A DNA stretch of 64,000 nucleotides from Anastrepha obliqua (lineage: Eukaryota; Arthropoda; Insecta; Diptera; Tephritidae). The notes below the pieces were generated by a model. It was not told the DNA's origin. It saw nothing but the letters and a program-made list of their open reading frames with translations, and searched no databases. A program made the translations under genes and the position numbers. Positions 45,231-55,200 of the stretch are shown piece after piece (positions within the stretch are counted from its first letter, which is position 1; each line of letters opens with the position of its first letter). The DNA is taken from assembly GCF_027943255.1 (NCBI RefSeq), contig NC_072897.1, positions 41,080,044-41,144,043 of the forward strand, written 5' to 3'.

Positions 45231-47998
45231 TGTACAGAATCAAAATTTGTCATTGGAACGCAAACGGTCTCACCAAGCACAAGCTTGAAGTCTATAATTT
45301 TCTATTATCAAATAACATTGACATTATGCTTATATCTGAAACTCATCTTACAGATAAAAATTATTTTAGAATTCCGGAATATCTTTTCTATGATACAAAA
45401 CATCCTAGAAACATGGCTCGTGGTGGCACAGCGATATTAATAAAAAAACGTCTAAAGCACAGTGTACTTGAGGAATTTAATGAAGAATACCTTCAGTCCA
45501 CTATTATTCAACTGCAAGAATTTTCCAGTACAATGACTATCGCAGCTGTGTACTGCCCTCCTTCTCAAATTATAACCGAACAACAGTTCAAAGATTTTTT
45601 TGCCAAACTTGGGCCAAAGTTTATGGCTGCAGGGGACTTCAATGCCAAGCACCACTATTGGGGCTCTAGACTGGTCACACCTAGAGGGAGACAACTTTTT
45701 AGTTGTATACTAAGATCAAAACTTGATGTTGTATCTACAGGACAGCCAACATATTGGCCATCTGACCGCCAGAAGATGCCTGACCTGATTGACTTTGGTA
45801 TTATAAAGGGTATTGATCGCAAGATTGTAACAGCGTCCTCATCCCTGGAATTGTCCTCCGACCATTCTCCGTCTATTATAACCATGGAAGGTAGTCCTTG
45901 CACCAGAACAGCGGGTAATCAGCTCCCCCATCCCAATCTCATAAACTGGCTTAAATATAAGAAATACATTAGCACTCATATAAAAACCAATGTTCCTTTA
46001 AAGAATGATATTGATATCGATAGGCAGATATATACATTGACTGAACTAATGCATGGAGCTACTAGGGCAGCAGTGGCCACAAATAATAAAAGTCGTGTTA
46101 ATTCTCAACGAAACATTGATGAGACTATAGAAGATTTAGTTAAAAAGAAACGAGAGCTGAGAAGGTCTTGGCAACAATATCGTTCTCCAAAATACAAGAA
46201 ACTATTGTATGAATACACAGTTAAGTTGCGTTGCGCCCTTAAAAAAGAAAAGGAGAGGCATCTTCATGATTTCCTTTCTAATCTTACTCCGACGGACCAA
46301 ACAGATTACGCATTGTGGAAAGCCACAAAAAATATAAATCGGCCCATACAGTACGAATCACCAATTCGGCTAGGAAATGGTAATTGGGCACGTACGGATT
46401 CTGAAAAAGGGTGTGTATTTGCTGAACATCTGCAATCTGTCTTCACTCCCAATCAGTCTTCTGCAACTACTTGCTTACCACTAGACATATTGCAACCACC
46501 AAAAAAGCCAATAAAATTTAAAAAAAATAACATAGTCTCAGTTATTAATCAACTTAAACCTAAAAAAGCACCAGGTTACGACAAAATCACCCCAAAAATG
46601 CTAAAAGAGCTTCCCAATATTGCCGTTCTTCATATCAGGCACATATTTAACGCCATCTCTCGTACTGCCTACTACCCAAAAGCTTGGAAATTATCACAAA
46701 TCATTATGATAGGTAAACCTGGGAAAGACTTAAGCCAAGCATCCTCATATCGGCCAATTAGTCTATTGTCCATACTTTCAAAGCTATTTGAAAAGTTGCT
46801 CTTGCAGAAAATAATGCCCTTTATTCAAGATAACAATATTATTCCTCAACACCAATTTGGATTTAGAGCAAAACATAGTACAACTGAGCAAGTTCATCGC
46901 ATTGTGTCATTTATACGAAAGTCCTTTGAGAAAAATCAGTACTGCACTGCACTGTTCTTAGACGTAGCACAAGCATTCGATAAGGTATGGCACCGCGGCC
47001 TAATTCACAAAATTACTAGTTTACTGCCTACGAATGTACACCTCTTGCTGCAAAACTATATCACTAATAGAGAATTTGCTGTAAAGCAAAAAGATTTTTT
47101 CTCTCGGCATTGTAGAATAGACGCTGGAGTTCCACAAGGCAGCGTTCTGGGCCCTATTTTATATGTATTATACACATCTGATATGCCAACGACGAGCCAA
47201 ACAATGACATCAACATTTGCCGATGATACTGCAATACTTTGCACTCACACAGACCCAAAAGTAGCAACGTCTATATTACAAAGGCATATACTTGAAACAG
47301 AAGTATGGCTTAAAAACTGGAGAATAAAGGTTAATGAAACCAAGTGCGTGCATATTACTTTTACTCTAAGAAAAGAAACTTGCCCTGCAGTTACAATAAA
47401 TGGTCAAAATATACCACAGCAAAACGAAATAAAATATCTTGGAATTCACTTAGATAGAAGACTCACATGGCGGAATCATATTGAAAAGAAAGTGTCGAAT
47501 ATCAAGCTTAAAATGAAAAGCCTATATTGGATGCTTAATTCGAAATCAGCATTACCTCTAGAGTACAAAGTGCTACTATATAAAGCCATGCTAAAACCAA
47601 TATGGACATATGGTATAGAAATGTGGGGAACGGCTACGCCCTCAAATATCGAAAAACTTCAGAGAGTGCAATCTAAAGCCTTGCGGATAATCACGGGAGC
47701 GCCATGGTATATAAAGAACGTTAACATTCACAGAGATATTTGCATACCTCGTGTAGCCGATGAAATAGTACGGTTGAGCAAAAAATACCTACAAAAGCTA
47801 GAAGACCATCCCAATAAACTAGCGCGAAATCTACTTTTAGATGAAGGTCACACAAGATTGAAAAAGGAGACATCTTCAAGTCTGCAGTATCTTAATGATC
47901 TCATCTCACGCGAGAGTCCGTCCACAACTTCCTCCAACCACATCTATCACATTCGAAACAAAAACAAAAAAACAACATCATTTTCACAATCGACATGA
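45230..47998 (+). CDS. Jockey-clade LINE ORF2: APE-type endonuclease and reverse transcriptase
   Basis: 922 residues, ATG at 45230, sharing its A with the ORF1 stop. Endonuclease (1-225): CHWNANGLTKHK, ISETHLTD (catalytic Glu), AAGDFNAKHHYWGS, DHSPSI. RT: KKAPGYDKITPKML near 445, YRPISLLSILSKLFEKLL near 505, FLDVAQAFDKVWHRGL near 580 (motif A), AGVPQGSVLGPILYVLY near 635, TFADDTAILC near 663 (catalytic FADD). Thumb with IKYLGIHLDRRLTW and TYGIEMWGTA. No RNase H. All motifs intact; length normal for Jockey. Confidence 0.93.
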   Translation: MYRIKICHWNANGLTKHKLEVYNFLLSNNIDIMLISETHLTDKNYFRIPEYLFYDTKHPRNMARGGTAILIKKRLKHSVLEEFNEEYLQSTIIQLQEFSSTMTIAAVYCPPSQIITEQQFKDFFAKLGPKFMAAGDFNAKHHYWGSRLVTPRGRQLFSCILRSKLDVVSTGQPTYWPSDRQKMPDLIDFGIIKGIDRKIVTASSSLELSSDHSPSIITMEGSPCTRTAGNQLPHPNLINWLKYKKYISTHIKTNVPLKNDIDIDRQIYTLTELMHGATRAAVATNNKSRVNSQRNIDETIEDLVKKKRELRRSWQQYRSPKYKKLLYEYTVKLRCALKKEKERHLHDFLSNLTPTDQTDYALWKATKNINRPIQYESPIRLGNGNWARTDSEKGCVFAEHLQSVFTPNQSSATTCLPLDILQPPKKPIKFKKNNIVSVINQLKPKKAPGYDKITPKMLKELPNIAVLHIRHIFNAISRTAYYPKAWKLSQIIMIGKPGKDLSQASSYRPISLLSILSKLFEKLLLQKIMPFIQDNNIIPQHQFGFRAKHSTTEQVHRIVSFIRKSFEKNQYCTALFLDVAQAFDKVWHRGLIHKITSLLPTNVHLLLQNYITNREFAVKQKDFFSRHCRIDAGVPQGSVLGPILYVLYTSDMPTTSQTMTSTFADDTAILCTHTDPKVATSILQRHILETEVWLKNWRIKVNETKCVHITFTLRKETCPAVTINGQNIPQQNEIKYLGIHLDRRLTWRNHIEKKVSNIKLKMKSLYWMLNSKSALPLEYKVLLYKAMLKPIWTYGIEMWGTATPSNIEKLQRVQSKALRIITGAPWYIKNVNIHRDICIPRVADEIVRLSKKYLQKLEDHPNKLARNLLLDEGHTRLKKETSSSLQYLNDLISRESPSTTSSNHIYHIRNKNKKTTSFSQST

Positions 47999-48632
47999 GA
48001 GACAACGGAAGCTCTAAGGGAGACTGGAAACTAGGCCTTTCCGGCTCCCAGCTACGAAGAATCGGAGACTGGAAACCCGTCCTTTTCAGCTCCCAACTAC
48101 TTTTAGATGAAGGTCACACAAGATTGAAAAAAAGAGACATCTTCAAGTCTGCAGTATCTTAATGATCTCATCTCACGCGAGAGTCCGTCCACAACTTTCT
48201 CCAACCACATCTATCACATTCGAAACAAAAACAAAAAAACAACATCATTTTCACAATCGACATGAGAGACAACGGAAGCTCTAAGGGAGACTGGAAACTA
48301 GGCCTTTCCGGCTCCCAGCTACGAAGAATCGGAGACTGGAAACCCGTCCTTTTCAGCTCCCAACTACTTTTAGATGAAGGTCACACAAGATTGAAAAAAG
48401 AGACATCTTCAAGTCTGCAGTATCTTAATGATCTCATCTCACGCGAGAGTCCGTCCACAACTTCCTCCAACCACATTTATCACATTCGAAACAAAAACAA
48501 AAAAACAACATCATTTTCACAATCGACATGAGAGACAACGGAAGCTCTAAGGGAGACTGGAAACTAGGCCTTTCCGGCTCCCAGCTACGAAGAATCGGAG
48601 ACTGGAAACCCGTCCTTTTCAGCTCCCAACTA
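47831..48632 (+). repeat. Three tandem copies of a 266-267-bp unit at the LINE 3' end
   Basis: Units start at 47831, 48097 and 48364 with CTACTTTTAGATGAAGGTCA and are nearly identical. Unit 1 covers the last ~55 codons of ORF2 and the first 100 bp after its stop. The middle copy has one extra A in a poly(A) run; the third again encodes the ORF2 C-terminus in an open frame (to 48531). Within each unit is a two-fold ~40-bp subrepeat (GAGACTGGAAAC...TCCCAACTA). The spare coding copies are not expected to be translated. Confidence 0.95.
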
Positions 48633-48899
48633 TGAAGAATTGGAGATTCACAACCGATTTAATCATATATGTAAATATATGTTCATTTGAGCAAATAATT
48701 CGTTTCATGGCACTGGCAAGGAAACATATTACTCTAGTATATAAGATTTGTAAACTTATTGTTAGTTTCTTATAAAAGAAAGATTCAATAAATAAAGAAA
48801 AATGGAAAAAAAAAAAAAAATTAGATTTTATTAGCACAGCTTAAACATGGATTACTGGTAGACTATACCACCATGGCTTAAAAATAATAAACAAAAACA

Positions 48900-49075
48900 T
48901 TGAAGATTTATCATAAAAAATATCTACCGTTCGGAGTCGGCTTGAAACTGTAGGTCCCTCCATTTGAGGAGCAACGTCAAGACGCGCGCCACGAAATAGG
49001 AGGAGGAGGTCGGCGAAACAAAGCGTCAATTATATACATATATATATATATATATATATAAATATATAATTAAAG
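48900..49075 (+). repeat. SINE family B, body only, with TA-repeat tail
   Basis: TACCGTTCGGAGTCGGCTTG, TGTAGGTCCCTCCATTTG and GACGCGCGCCACGAAATAGG match the bodies at 33690-33775 and 40680-40760. It ends in an (AT)n run at about 49031-49070. It lies about 80 bp downstream of the LINE poly(A). Confidence 0.78.
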
Positions 49076-49293
49076 CAAAAGCTCTTATTGTCAATTCATT
49101 TAATAATATCACATCTAGAAATAAGCACAAATGAAAAAATAATACCAGTCTAACGGTTAGACGCGATAGAAGTGAAACCTTCCGTAAAACAAACTGAGAG
49201 AGAATGAGACGGAAGCAGCATTAGGAGCGGGATAATTATAGGTTCATTATAATATTGCTATAAAGTTCATATTTTATTTTCTTCATTTTATTA

Positions 49294-49640
49294 TTATTCA
49301 TCCTCAATGTTTTCAATTTCAACAAATGATACGAGTGGCTTATGATAGCTAAAATATGATACAAATGCTTTGGTTTCGATGTTGTCAACATATCTTTGAA
49401 ATACCGCGTCAATTGTTGTTTTTGACCGTGTTGTCGATTCAGTGCGATTGTTACACATTTTTAAATTGAATTGTTGTATTGAGAAAGTCAATTAAAGGAA
49501 CCGCTGTGTCCAATGCAAAATTTACGTTAAAATCGCCACTTAAAATCATTGCAACTTTATCGTAATCTTTTCTAAGTATCCGCGATACTTCTGGTGTATG
49601 CATTATTTTTCGGCATAATTGCGGTAAATATTTAAAAATG
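49294..49640 (-). pseudogene. Endonuclease-like remnant, possibly Helitron/Helentron-type
   Basis: The minus strand gives DYDKVAMILSGDFNVNFALD (near 49580-49525) and, after a frameshift, SKTTIDAVFQRYVDNIETKA then FVSYFSYHKPLVSFVEIE, ending at 49294. SGDFN and the late segment are those of an APE-like endonuclease; I associate this version with the endonuclease domain of insect Helentron-type helicase proteins, from memory only. A degraded LINE endonuclease is the alternative. Confidence 0.4.
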
Positions 49641-49734
49641 AAAATATTTACGAATATAAAAATACGGACGCAATGCAGCAGACGCGGTTGCTATTATGAG
49701 CGTCGTAACGCGTATATTACACAGACGTACTAAC

Positions 49735-50010
49735 ATACACACAAACATTCGTAGGACGCTTGGTCTAAGCAAGTATTAGGTAGTGTAGTATATGTAGGTA
49801 TACATAATGCCTTCTCGCTCACCGTGGCTCCGTAATACGCAGGCGCGCACACATACGCACTAGCATACATGCAAAAATACATACGTATGACGCTTGAACT
49901 AAACACCAAAGCAAGTAATAGGCAGTGTAGTATAAATACTACAATACTCACTATACTAGCGTGGCTCAGCAGTACGCAGCCACACACATATACGTATATC
50001 AACATATAAT
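49735..50010 (+). repeat. Imperfect tandem duplication, ~135-145-bp period
   Basis: GACGCTTG...AAGCAAGTA.TAGG.AGTGTAGTA...CACCGTGGCTCCGTAATACGCAGGC and a diverged second copy (GACGCTTGAACT at 49889, AGTGTAGTA at 49924, GCGTGGCTCAGCAGTACGC near 49960). Non-coding; each copy is flanked by CATACA simple sequence. Could be the repeat-bearing end of the Helentron-like remnant upstream. Confidence 0.55.
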
Positions 50011-50160
50011 GCTTCGTAGTGTCGCTTTTTCGTTTCATCGAGTCTCAAATCACTCCCAACGATTCTAAAGAAGTTTTCACTTCAAAAGTTTTCGTTAATA
50101 AAGAGGGAGAATTGGGATCTACGCACATAAAAGTAGCCTCAAATAAGGCGTTTTTCAATA

Positions 50161-51071
50161 GGTGCGCTTCAACTTTTTTCCGATAGGGAGGGCGAACGAC
50201 GCAATATTTTTTATTTTTCGCTTGTTATTTGTAAACTTCATTAGTATACATTTCATTATGGAACGCTACACACTTGAGCAACGATTGCAAATCGTGCAAA
50301 TTTTTTATGAAAATAATCGTTCTGTTGCTGCTACTCGATCCAGATTTTTTCCAAAAAATCATCTTCAGTGATGAAGCTCACTTTTGGCTCAATGGCTTTG
50401 TCAACAAGCAAAATATGCGTTACTGGGCAGAAAGCAATCCACACGTGATTCATGAGGCACCGTTGCATCCCGAAAAAATCACTGTTTGGTGCGGTTTACA
50501 TGCCGGCGTCGTAATTGACCCATATTTTTTCGTTGACGAGAACGATCGCCACGTTACTGTGAATGGAAATCGATACCGCGACATGATAAACGATTATTTT
50601 GGGCCGCAATTGAATGGTATGGACTTAGACGAGATGTGGTTTCAACAGGACGGGGCCACAAGTCACACAGCACACGCTACAATTGATTTGTTGAAGAGTA
50701 AGTTCGATGAGCGCATTATTTCCAGAAATGGACCGGTCGAATGGCCGCCGCGCTCGTGTGATCTGACGCCTCTAGACTATTTTCTTTGGGGTTATGTGAA
50801 GTCATTGGTCTACAGTAACAAGCCGGCGACGATTTGTGAGCTCGGAGCCAATATTGAACGCGAAATTGCTGGAATTTCGGCCGATTTATGCAAAAGAGTG
50901 GTCGAAAATTGGGTTCGCCGATTGGACTTCGTAAAACGTGCACGCGGTGGTCATGCAAAAGAAATCGAATTTCATACTTAAATGTATATGTTCAAACTCG
51001 ATAATAAAAAAAATTAGTTAAAAAAGTCAAACCGTTTGTGTTTTATTCAAAAAAAAAGTTGAAGCGCTCTT
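50161..51071 (+). mobile_element. DD41D mariner, 911 bp, internally deleted
   Basis: Inverted ends (left GGTGCGCTTCAACTTTTTT; right, read inward, AAGAGCGCTTCAACTTTTTT) are flanked by TA at 50159-50160 and 51072-51073. Its size and the missing N-terminal segment parallel the copies at 7063 and 25061, but its termini differ, so it is another subfamily. Confidence 0.85.
50258..50981 (+). pseudogene. DD41D transposase, catalytic domain intact, N-terminal middle deleted
   Basis: ATG at 50258 opens MERYTLEQRLQIVQIFYENN. After about 28 codons the sequence jumps (with a frame change) to DPDFFQKIIFSDEAHFWLNG, and the rest is open to 50981. All three catalytic Asp are present (SDEAHF; FQQDGATSHTA; PPRSCDLTPLDYF, 41-residue spacing). 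It ends RARGGHAKEIEFHT. About 100 residues of the DNA-binding region are missing. Confidence 0.87.
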
Positions 51072-51073
51072 TA

Positions 51074-51735
51074 TATGTCTAGGTAACCTCCCATCCGCAA
51101 CAAAAATTCGACCGAACAACAGAATAGCAAAATATATAAAAGTTACGTTGAAGACGTATGGACATAGTTTTACGAGTTTTAGAGTCTAGACAATTTGCCA
51201 GTTCAGCTTATAAGTATATCTAGATTCGAAGAATTAAGACCAGCTTCGTCGAAAGCTTTTTTAAAAACCGAGCGATCAGTCATTTAGTCAAATTTATATG
51301 CTGCATCTAAAGGACATCCGTGTTATGCACCGCCAGTTATATAAGAAAAAACGTAAACAAATAAAAAGGGAGAATATAGGACTTGATGAACTCATTGCTG
51401 TCATGATCAAAATTGACAGTGATGTGTAACATTTGCTAAATCTGAAAGTTTCTACAGATCCTGAAATGCCTGATCCAGAATAGAACATCCTAGTAAATCC
51501 TCATCTTATTCGAAAACTGTATAAAACAACTTTAATTTTCAAAAATAAATATCAGCTTTTTTGCCTAGCTTTGTACCTATCAATGAAGTTTTTTTTTTAA
51601 ATTTTTCTCAGCAGATTGAGCTGAAAAGAATTCGAGTGGTTTAGAAGGACCTGAATATTGTCAGTAAATTTAATAAAGATACGCAAAAACAAAGCCGAAA
51701 ATATTAAAAAACCTTGACTCGACGAAGATTTTTTC
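51074..51735. other. Gene-free stretch
   Basis: AT-rich. A 64-codon minus ORF and a plus-strand Lys-rich stretch (KDIRVMHRQLYKKKRKQIKR near 51305-51365) have no recognised relatives. No repeats or termini seen. Confidence 0.3.
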
Positions 51736-53310
51736 TTTATTTTCATTGGTGCTATAACCGCTTACGCGATTTTGGCCGACTTTAACAAAGCGCGCCAGTC
51801 ATTTCTTTCTGCAGCTAACCGTCGCCAGTTGGATACATCAAGTGAAGTCCTTCTTCACCGGATCTTTCCAATGCAGAGGAGGCCTTCCTTTTCCTCTGCT
51901 GGTACCCCATCAAGTACTTTCAGAGCCGGAGCGTTTGTATCCATTCGGACGACATGACCCAGCCAACGAAGCCGCTGGATCTTTATTCGCAGCGCTATGT
52001 CTATGTCGACGTAAAGCTCATACAGCCAGTCTTTCCATTGCGTACGATACACGCTGTCGCTGTACAAAGTAAACAAATCTTCCGCAGAATCTCACTTTCA
52101 AACACTCCATGGGACGCCTCATCGGATATTCTAGTCCTCCAAGCTTCTTCGCCATACGTTAGAGTGTTAGTTTTGTTTGTAGAAAGAGGGCAATTGAGTA
52201 ATAATGCCTACTTAATCCAAAGTAAAATTTCTTGGCAATAGAGATTCTCCGTTGAATTTCAAAACTTACGGCGAGTTTTTTAAGGGAGATGATATCTATA
52301 TCATCGGCATACGCTAACAATTTAACGTTCTTATAAAAAATTGTGCCTGAGCGATTATGTTCTAGTGCTTGCAAAATATTTTCCAGTATCAGCTTAAAGA
52401 AGGCACCCGGCAACGAGTCACCATGTTTAAAACTTTTATTTGACATCAAACGGCAAGGAGAATTGCTTCCAAATTCTGATATCGCTGATGGGATATTAAA
52501 TTCAGACATTGCGGCATATAGGTAACTTCTTTTAGTACCGTCGAATGCAAATTTCAAATCGACAAAGAGATGGGGTATGTCGATTCTCCTTTCATTGATC
52601 TTTCCAAGACTTGGGGTATTGTGTATATCTGATCGATGGTGGATTTTCCAGGTAAAGCCACACTGATGCAGCTCCTCATTGCCATGTTTGAATAGATTCG
52701 TTGTTCTGTGCCGCGTTATCGCTATTCTTACCAACGACAGTCCTTCATCAACGATTGGGTTATCGGGATGTTTATATGCCAGATGTATTCCTCCATAATT
52801 TGAGCACGCTCTAGATGTCAGTCACCATATCGCCGTTTTCGTTCTTACAGGAAATCGCCTGTTGCGCTACAATCTGGTGCCAGAAACTGCCACGTTTCGC
52901 GCACCGGCGAAGTCGATTAACCTCGTTCCATTACCAGATATTTCGTTGTGCAGGTTGTATTTCCCAACTGTGGCACCAAAAATTCGTTACCCACCCTGAC
53001 ATTAAGATCGTCAAGCACGATTTTTATATCGTGGTGGATGCAGCACGTCTCATCCTTCTCTTCCGATAGGGGGTGGATGAAAACAAGCGGGACGTTAAAA
53101 AATACCATTTTGATGCAGATTATTCTGAGACGCTCGTCCACCGGAGGGAACTTAAGTACTTGGCGACGAAGTCTCTCGCCCACAATAAATTCAGCACCGA
53201 AGTTGCGCGCTGTGTATCGCATCTCTTCAAAGGCAGTGATGTCAGCTTTTGCTTACGAGGACATCAACCAGAAGGGTAAAGGCACTTCCCCATAAGGGAC
53301 CGGACATTCA
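51736..53310 (-). pseudogene. RTE-type LINE ORF2, copy 2 (endonuclease, RT, C-terminus)
   Basis: Minus strand. Endonuclease at 53260-52900 (FIVGERLRRQVLKFPPVDER, then IVLDDLNVRVGNEF). RT at 52734-52260: LFVDLKFAFDGTKRSYLYAA (motif A), FKHGDSLPGAFFKLILEN (motif B, altered), LLAYADDIDII (catalytic YADD retained). C-terminus at 52080-51860: LYVDIDIALRIKIQRLRWLG, HVVRMDTNAPALKV. Stops and shifts lie between the parts. The 3' end matches the copy at 34030. Confidence 0.8.
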
Positions 53311-53389
53311 GGTACATGCCCTCATATAATGTAATGTAATCCTTGGTTCGTTTCATCCTCCAGAAGTCACTCCTGGTATAGAACCCTAC

Positions 53390-54880
53390 CCTAGACCCGA
53401 AGTATTCGACTGCTGCATATGCCACAAACAGCTCCACCCGAAATCAACCTCGATTAAGTGCAACAAGTGCAACGGGTGGTGCCATCTTAAAACCTTTTCA
53501 GGCCTTAAGATTCACAGGGAGTAGTCCACAAGGTATGAGGTCACGTGTTGCTCTCGCCACCAGGCCGTCCCAGCCTCAACTGTTACATCGATGTATAGAA
53601 TGTCAAGGTATAATTGTCCGGTCAGGCGATGCCGAGCTCGAAATTTTTAATATATACATAGCCCCCGTCACCTGGGGCCGACAGGATATCACCCTGATAT
53701 AGGTACGCTCATCAGGGGTAAAAACCGATTGGTAGTAGGTGACTTTAATACGGATCACGATCGCCTACCAAATGATCGTAGGGGTCATCAATTGGCAGAG
53801 CATATAGACGACTCGTCATTCAGCACTGAGAGCAACGACGCCCCACTAGGGTAGTGGACAATTGCAGCAACTCGCGTGACATAACAATAGCTAGTGCTGG
53901 TCTGATAAATAGCATAACCTGGCGACCTATGCTATCGCTTCCATCAGACCATTTGCCCATTACCGTCTCGATTGAGAAACCTGCCGACTTTGCTTCCGCG
54001 AACCACCGATCCTATATTAACTTTAACAAAGCTAATTGGGCTGGCTTCGCGGAATTCACCGAAGACACCTTCGCCGCTCTTCCCATCCCAACTTATGTGC
54101 GCGCAGGCGAACGCACATTCCGCAAGCTGCTGCGGCCCGCTTCATTCCCGCTGGAAGGCTCAAGGCTATACGTTCTAATTTCCCAGCCGAAGCAGCCAGT
54201 TCAGAAAATGAGCGTGAGGGGATCCCCGCGTAAGAGATCTCAATTCGGAGATCCGACAACTGGTAGTTTAACATAAGCGGACCAAAGACCTGCAATTTTA
54301 CCATTTGTGTGAGTAAGCGCTGGTCCCGCTTTAGGTCCCTGTCGAAACCGACGAAGCACAATGACAAGGTGGCAGTCACCTTCAATGGTTGTACTTCGTC
54401 GGACCCGAAGAGATGCGCGAGCTATTTTAGCCGACTTTTTACACTGCATCCTCCGGCCGACAGAACCAAGCGTCGTGCCACCAGACGGCTGCACAAACTC
54501 ACGAGCGTCCGTACGCCACTTTTTTTCTCCAGTGATGAGGTTCAGGGGGTCATCAACAAATAAAAAACATCCAAATCCATTGGCCCTGATGGACTGAACA
54601 CGCTAATGCTGAAGCACTTGGAACCATTGGGAGTAGGTTTTCTCACAAGGGTCTTCAATCTGTTCTTGACCACTCTCATTGTGCCTGACAAGCGGAAAGC
54701 AGGGAGAGTGGTCCCACTACTGAAACCTTGGAGACCCGCCAACCAAGGGGATTCTTATCGTCCGATAACTCTCCTTTCGCCAGTAGTGGTAGACTGAAGC
54801 CCTTCTACTCCCACTCTTTACGAAACACCTGACCCTAGCCTCACACCAGCATGGCTTCCCAAGAATGCACTGCCCCACGG
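53390..54880 (+). pseudogene. Jockey/CR1-group LINE with N-terminal Cys-rich motif, truncated by SINE
   Basis: Plus strand, several frames. A Cys-rich finger (FDCCICHKQLHPKSTSIKCN, then KCNGWCHLKTFSGL) at 53405-53510 precedes an endonuclease (LVVGDFNTDHDRLPNDRRGH near 53730; LPSDHLPITVSIEKP near 53940), a linker, and RT entry (SIGPDGLNTLMLKHLEPLG near 54575; SYRPITLLSP near 54750; ASHQHGFPRMH near 54840). It is cut within the RT by the SINE at 54882. The PHD-like finger fused to a LINE endonuclease is notable. Confidence 0.65.
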
Positions 54881-54881
54881 G

Positions 54882-55200
54882 GGCGGTAGTCTAGCGCAAG
54901 TGCAGTAGCTTGCCATCCCAGAGGTTGTGGTTTCGAATCTCACGTAAAGCACGTACTCGCACTTTTCCCAACTTACCTACTTTCCTAGTTTCTATAACAA
55001 ACAAAACAAAAACAAAAAAAATGATTTCCTCAACCCCAACAACCTTATCCTTCCAATCCTTACTCCCGCACAAAAAAAGTCATAGCATTACTTGCATTGT
55101 GGCTGCTAAAACAAGCAAAAAGTAAAGAAAAAGACACAGTTACACATTGCATCAGTGGCGCCAGCAAGAGGAACCGGGCAATCACGGTAATAGCAGAGAA
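54882..55200 (+). repeat. tRNA-derived SINE, family A, copy 2
   Basis: Head GGTAGTCTAGCGCAAGTGCA (A-box-like), B-box region GGTTGTGGTTTCGAATCTCA at 54923-54942, then the body parallel to 22620-22850: ACTCCCGCACAAAA, CATTACTTGCATTGTGGCTG, CAGTGGCGCCAGCAAGAGGA. It interrupts the RT of the LINE at 53390-54880. Confidence 0.75.

Larger units (their letters stand above)
43830..48820 (+). mobile_element. Jockey-clade LINE, both ORFs open
   Basis: ORF1 (43845-45230), ORF2 (45230-47998), a 3' region with a triplicated 266-267-bp unit, AATAAA near 48786-48792 and a poly(A) tail at 48806-48820. TTAGATTTT occurs at 43821-43829 and right after the tail at 48821-48829, a candidate 9-bp target-site duplication. 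If right, only ~15 bp precede the ORF1 ATG. Intact ORFs suggest recent activity. Confidence 0.88.

Noticed and set aside
53854..54597. Several overlapping plus and minus ORFs of 65-140 residues as separate genes
   Set aside because: They are pieces of one frameshifted LINE ORF2 and its antisense shadows.
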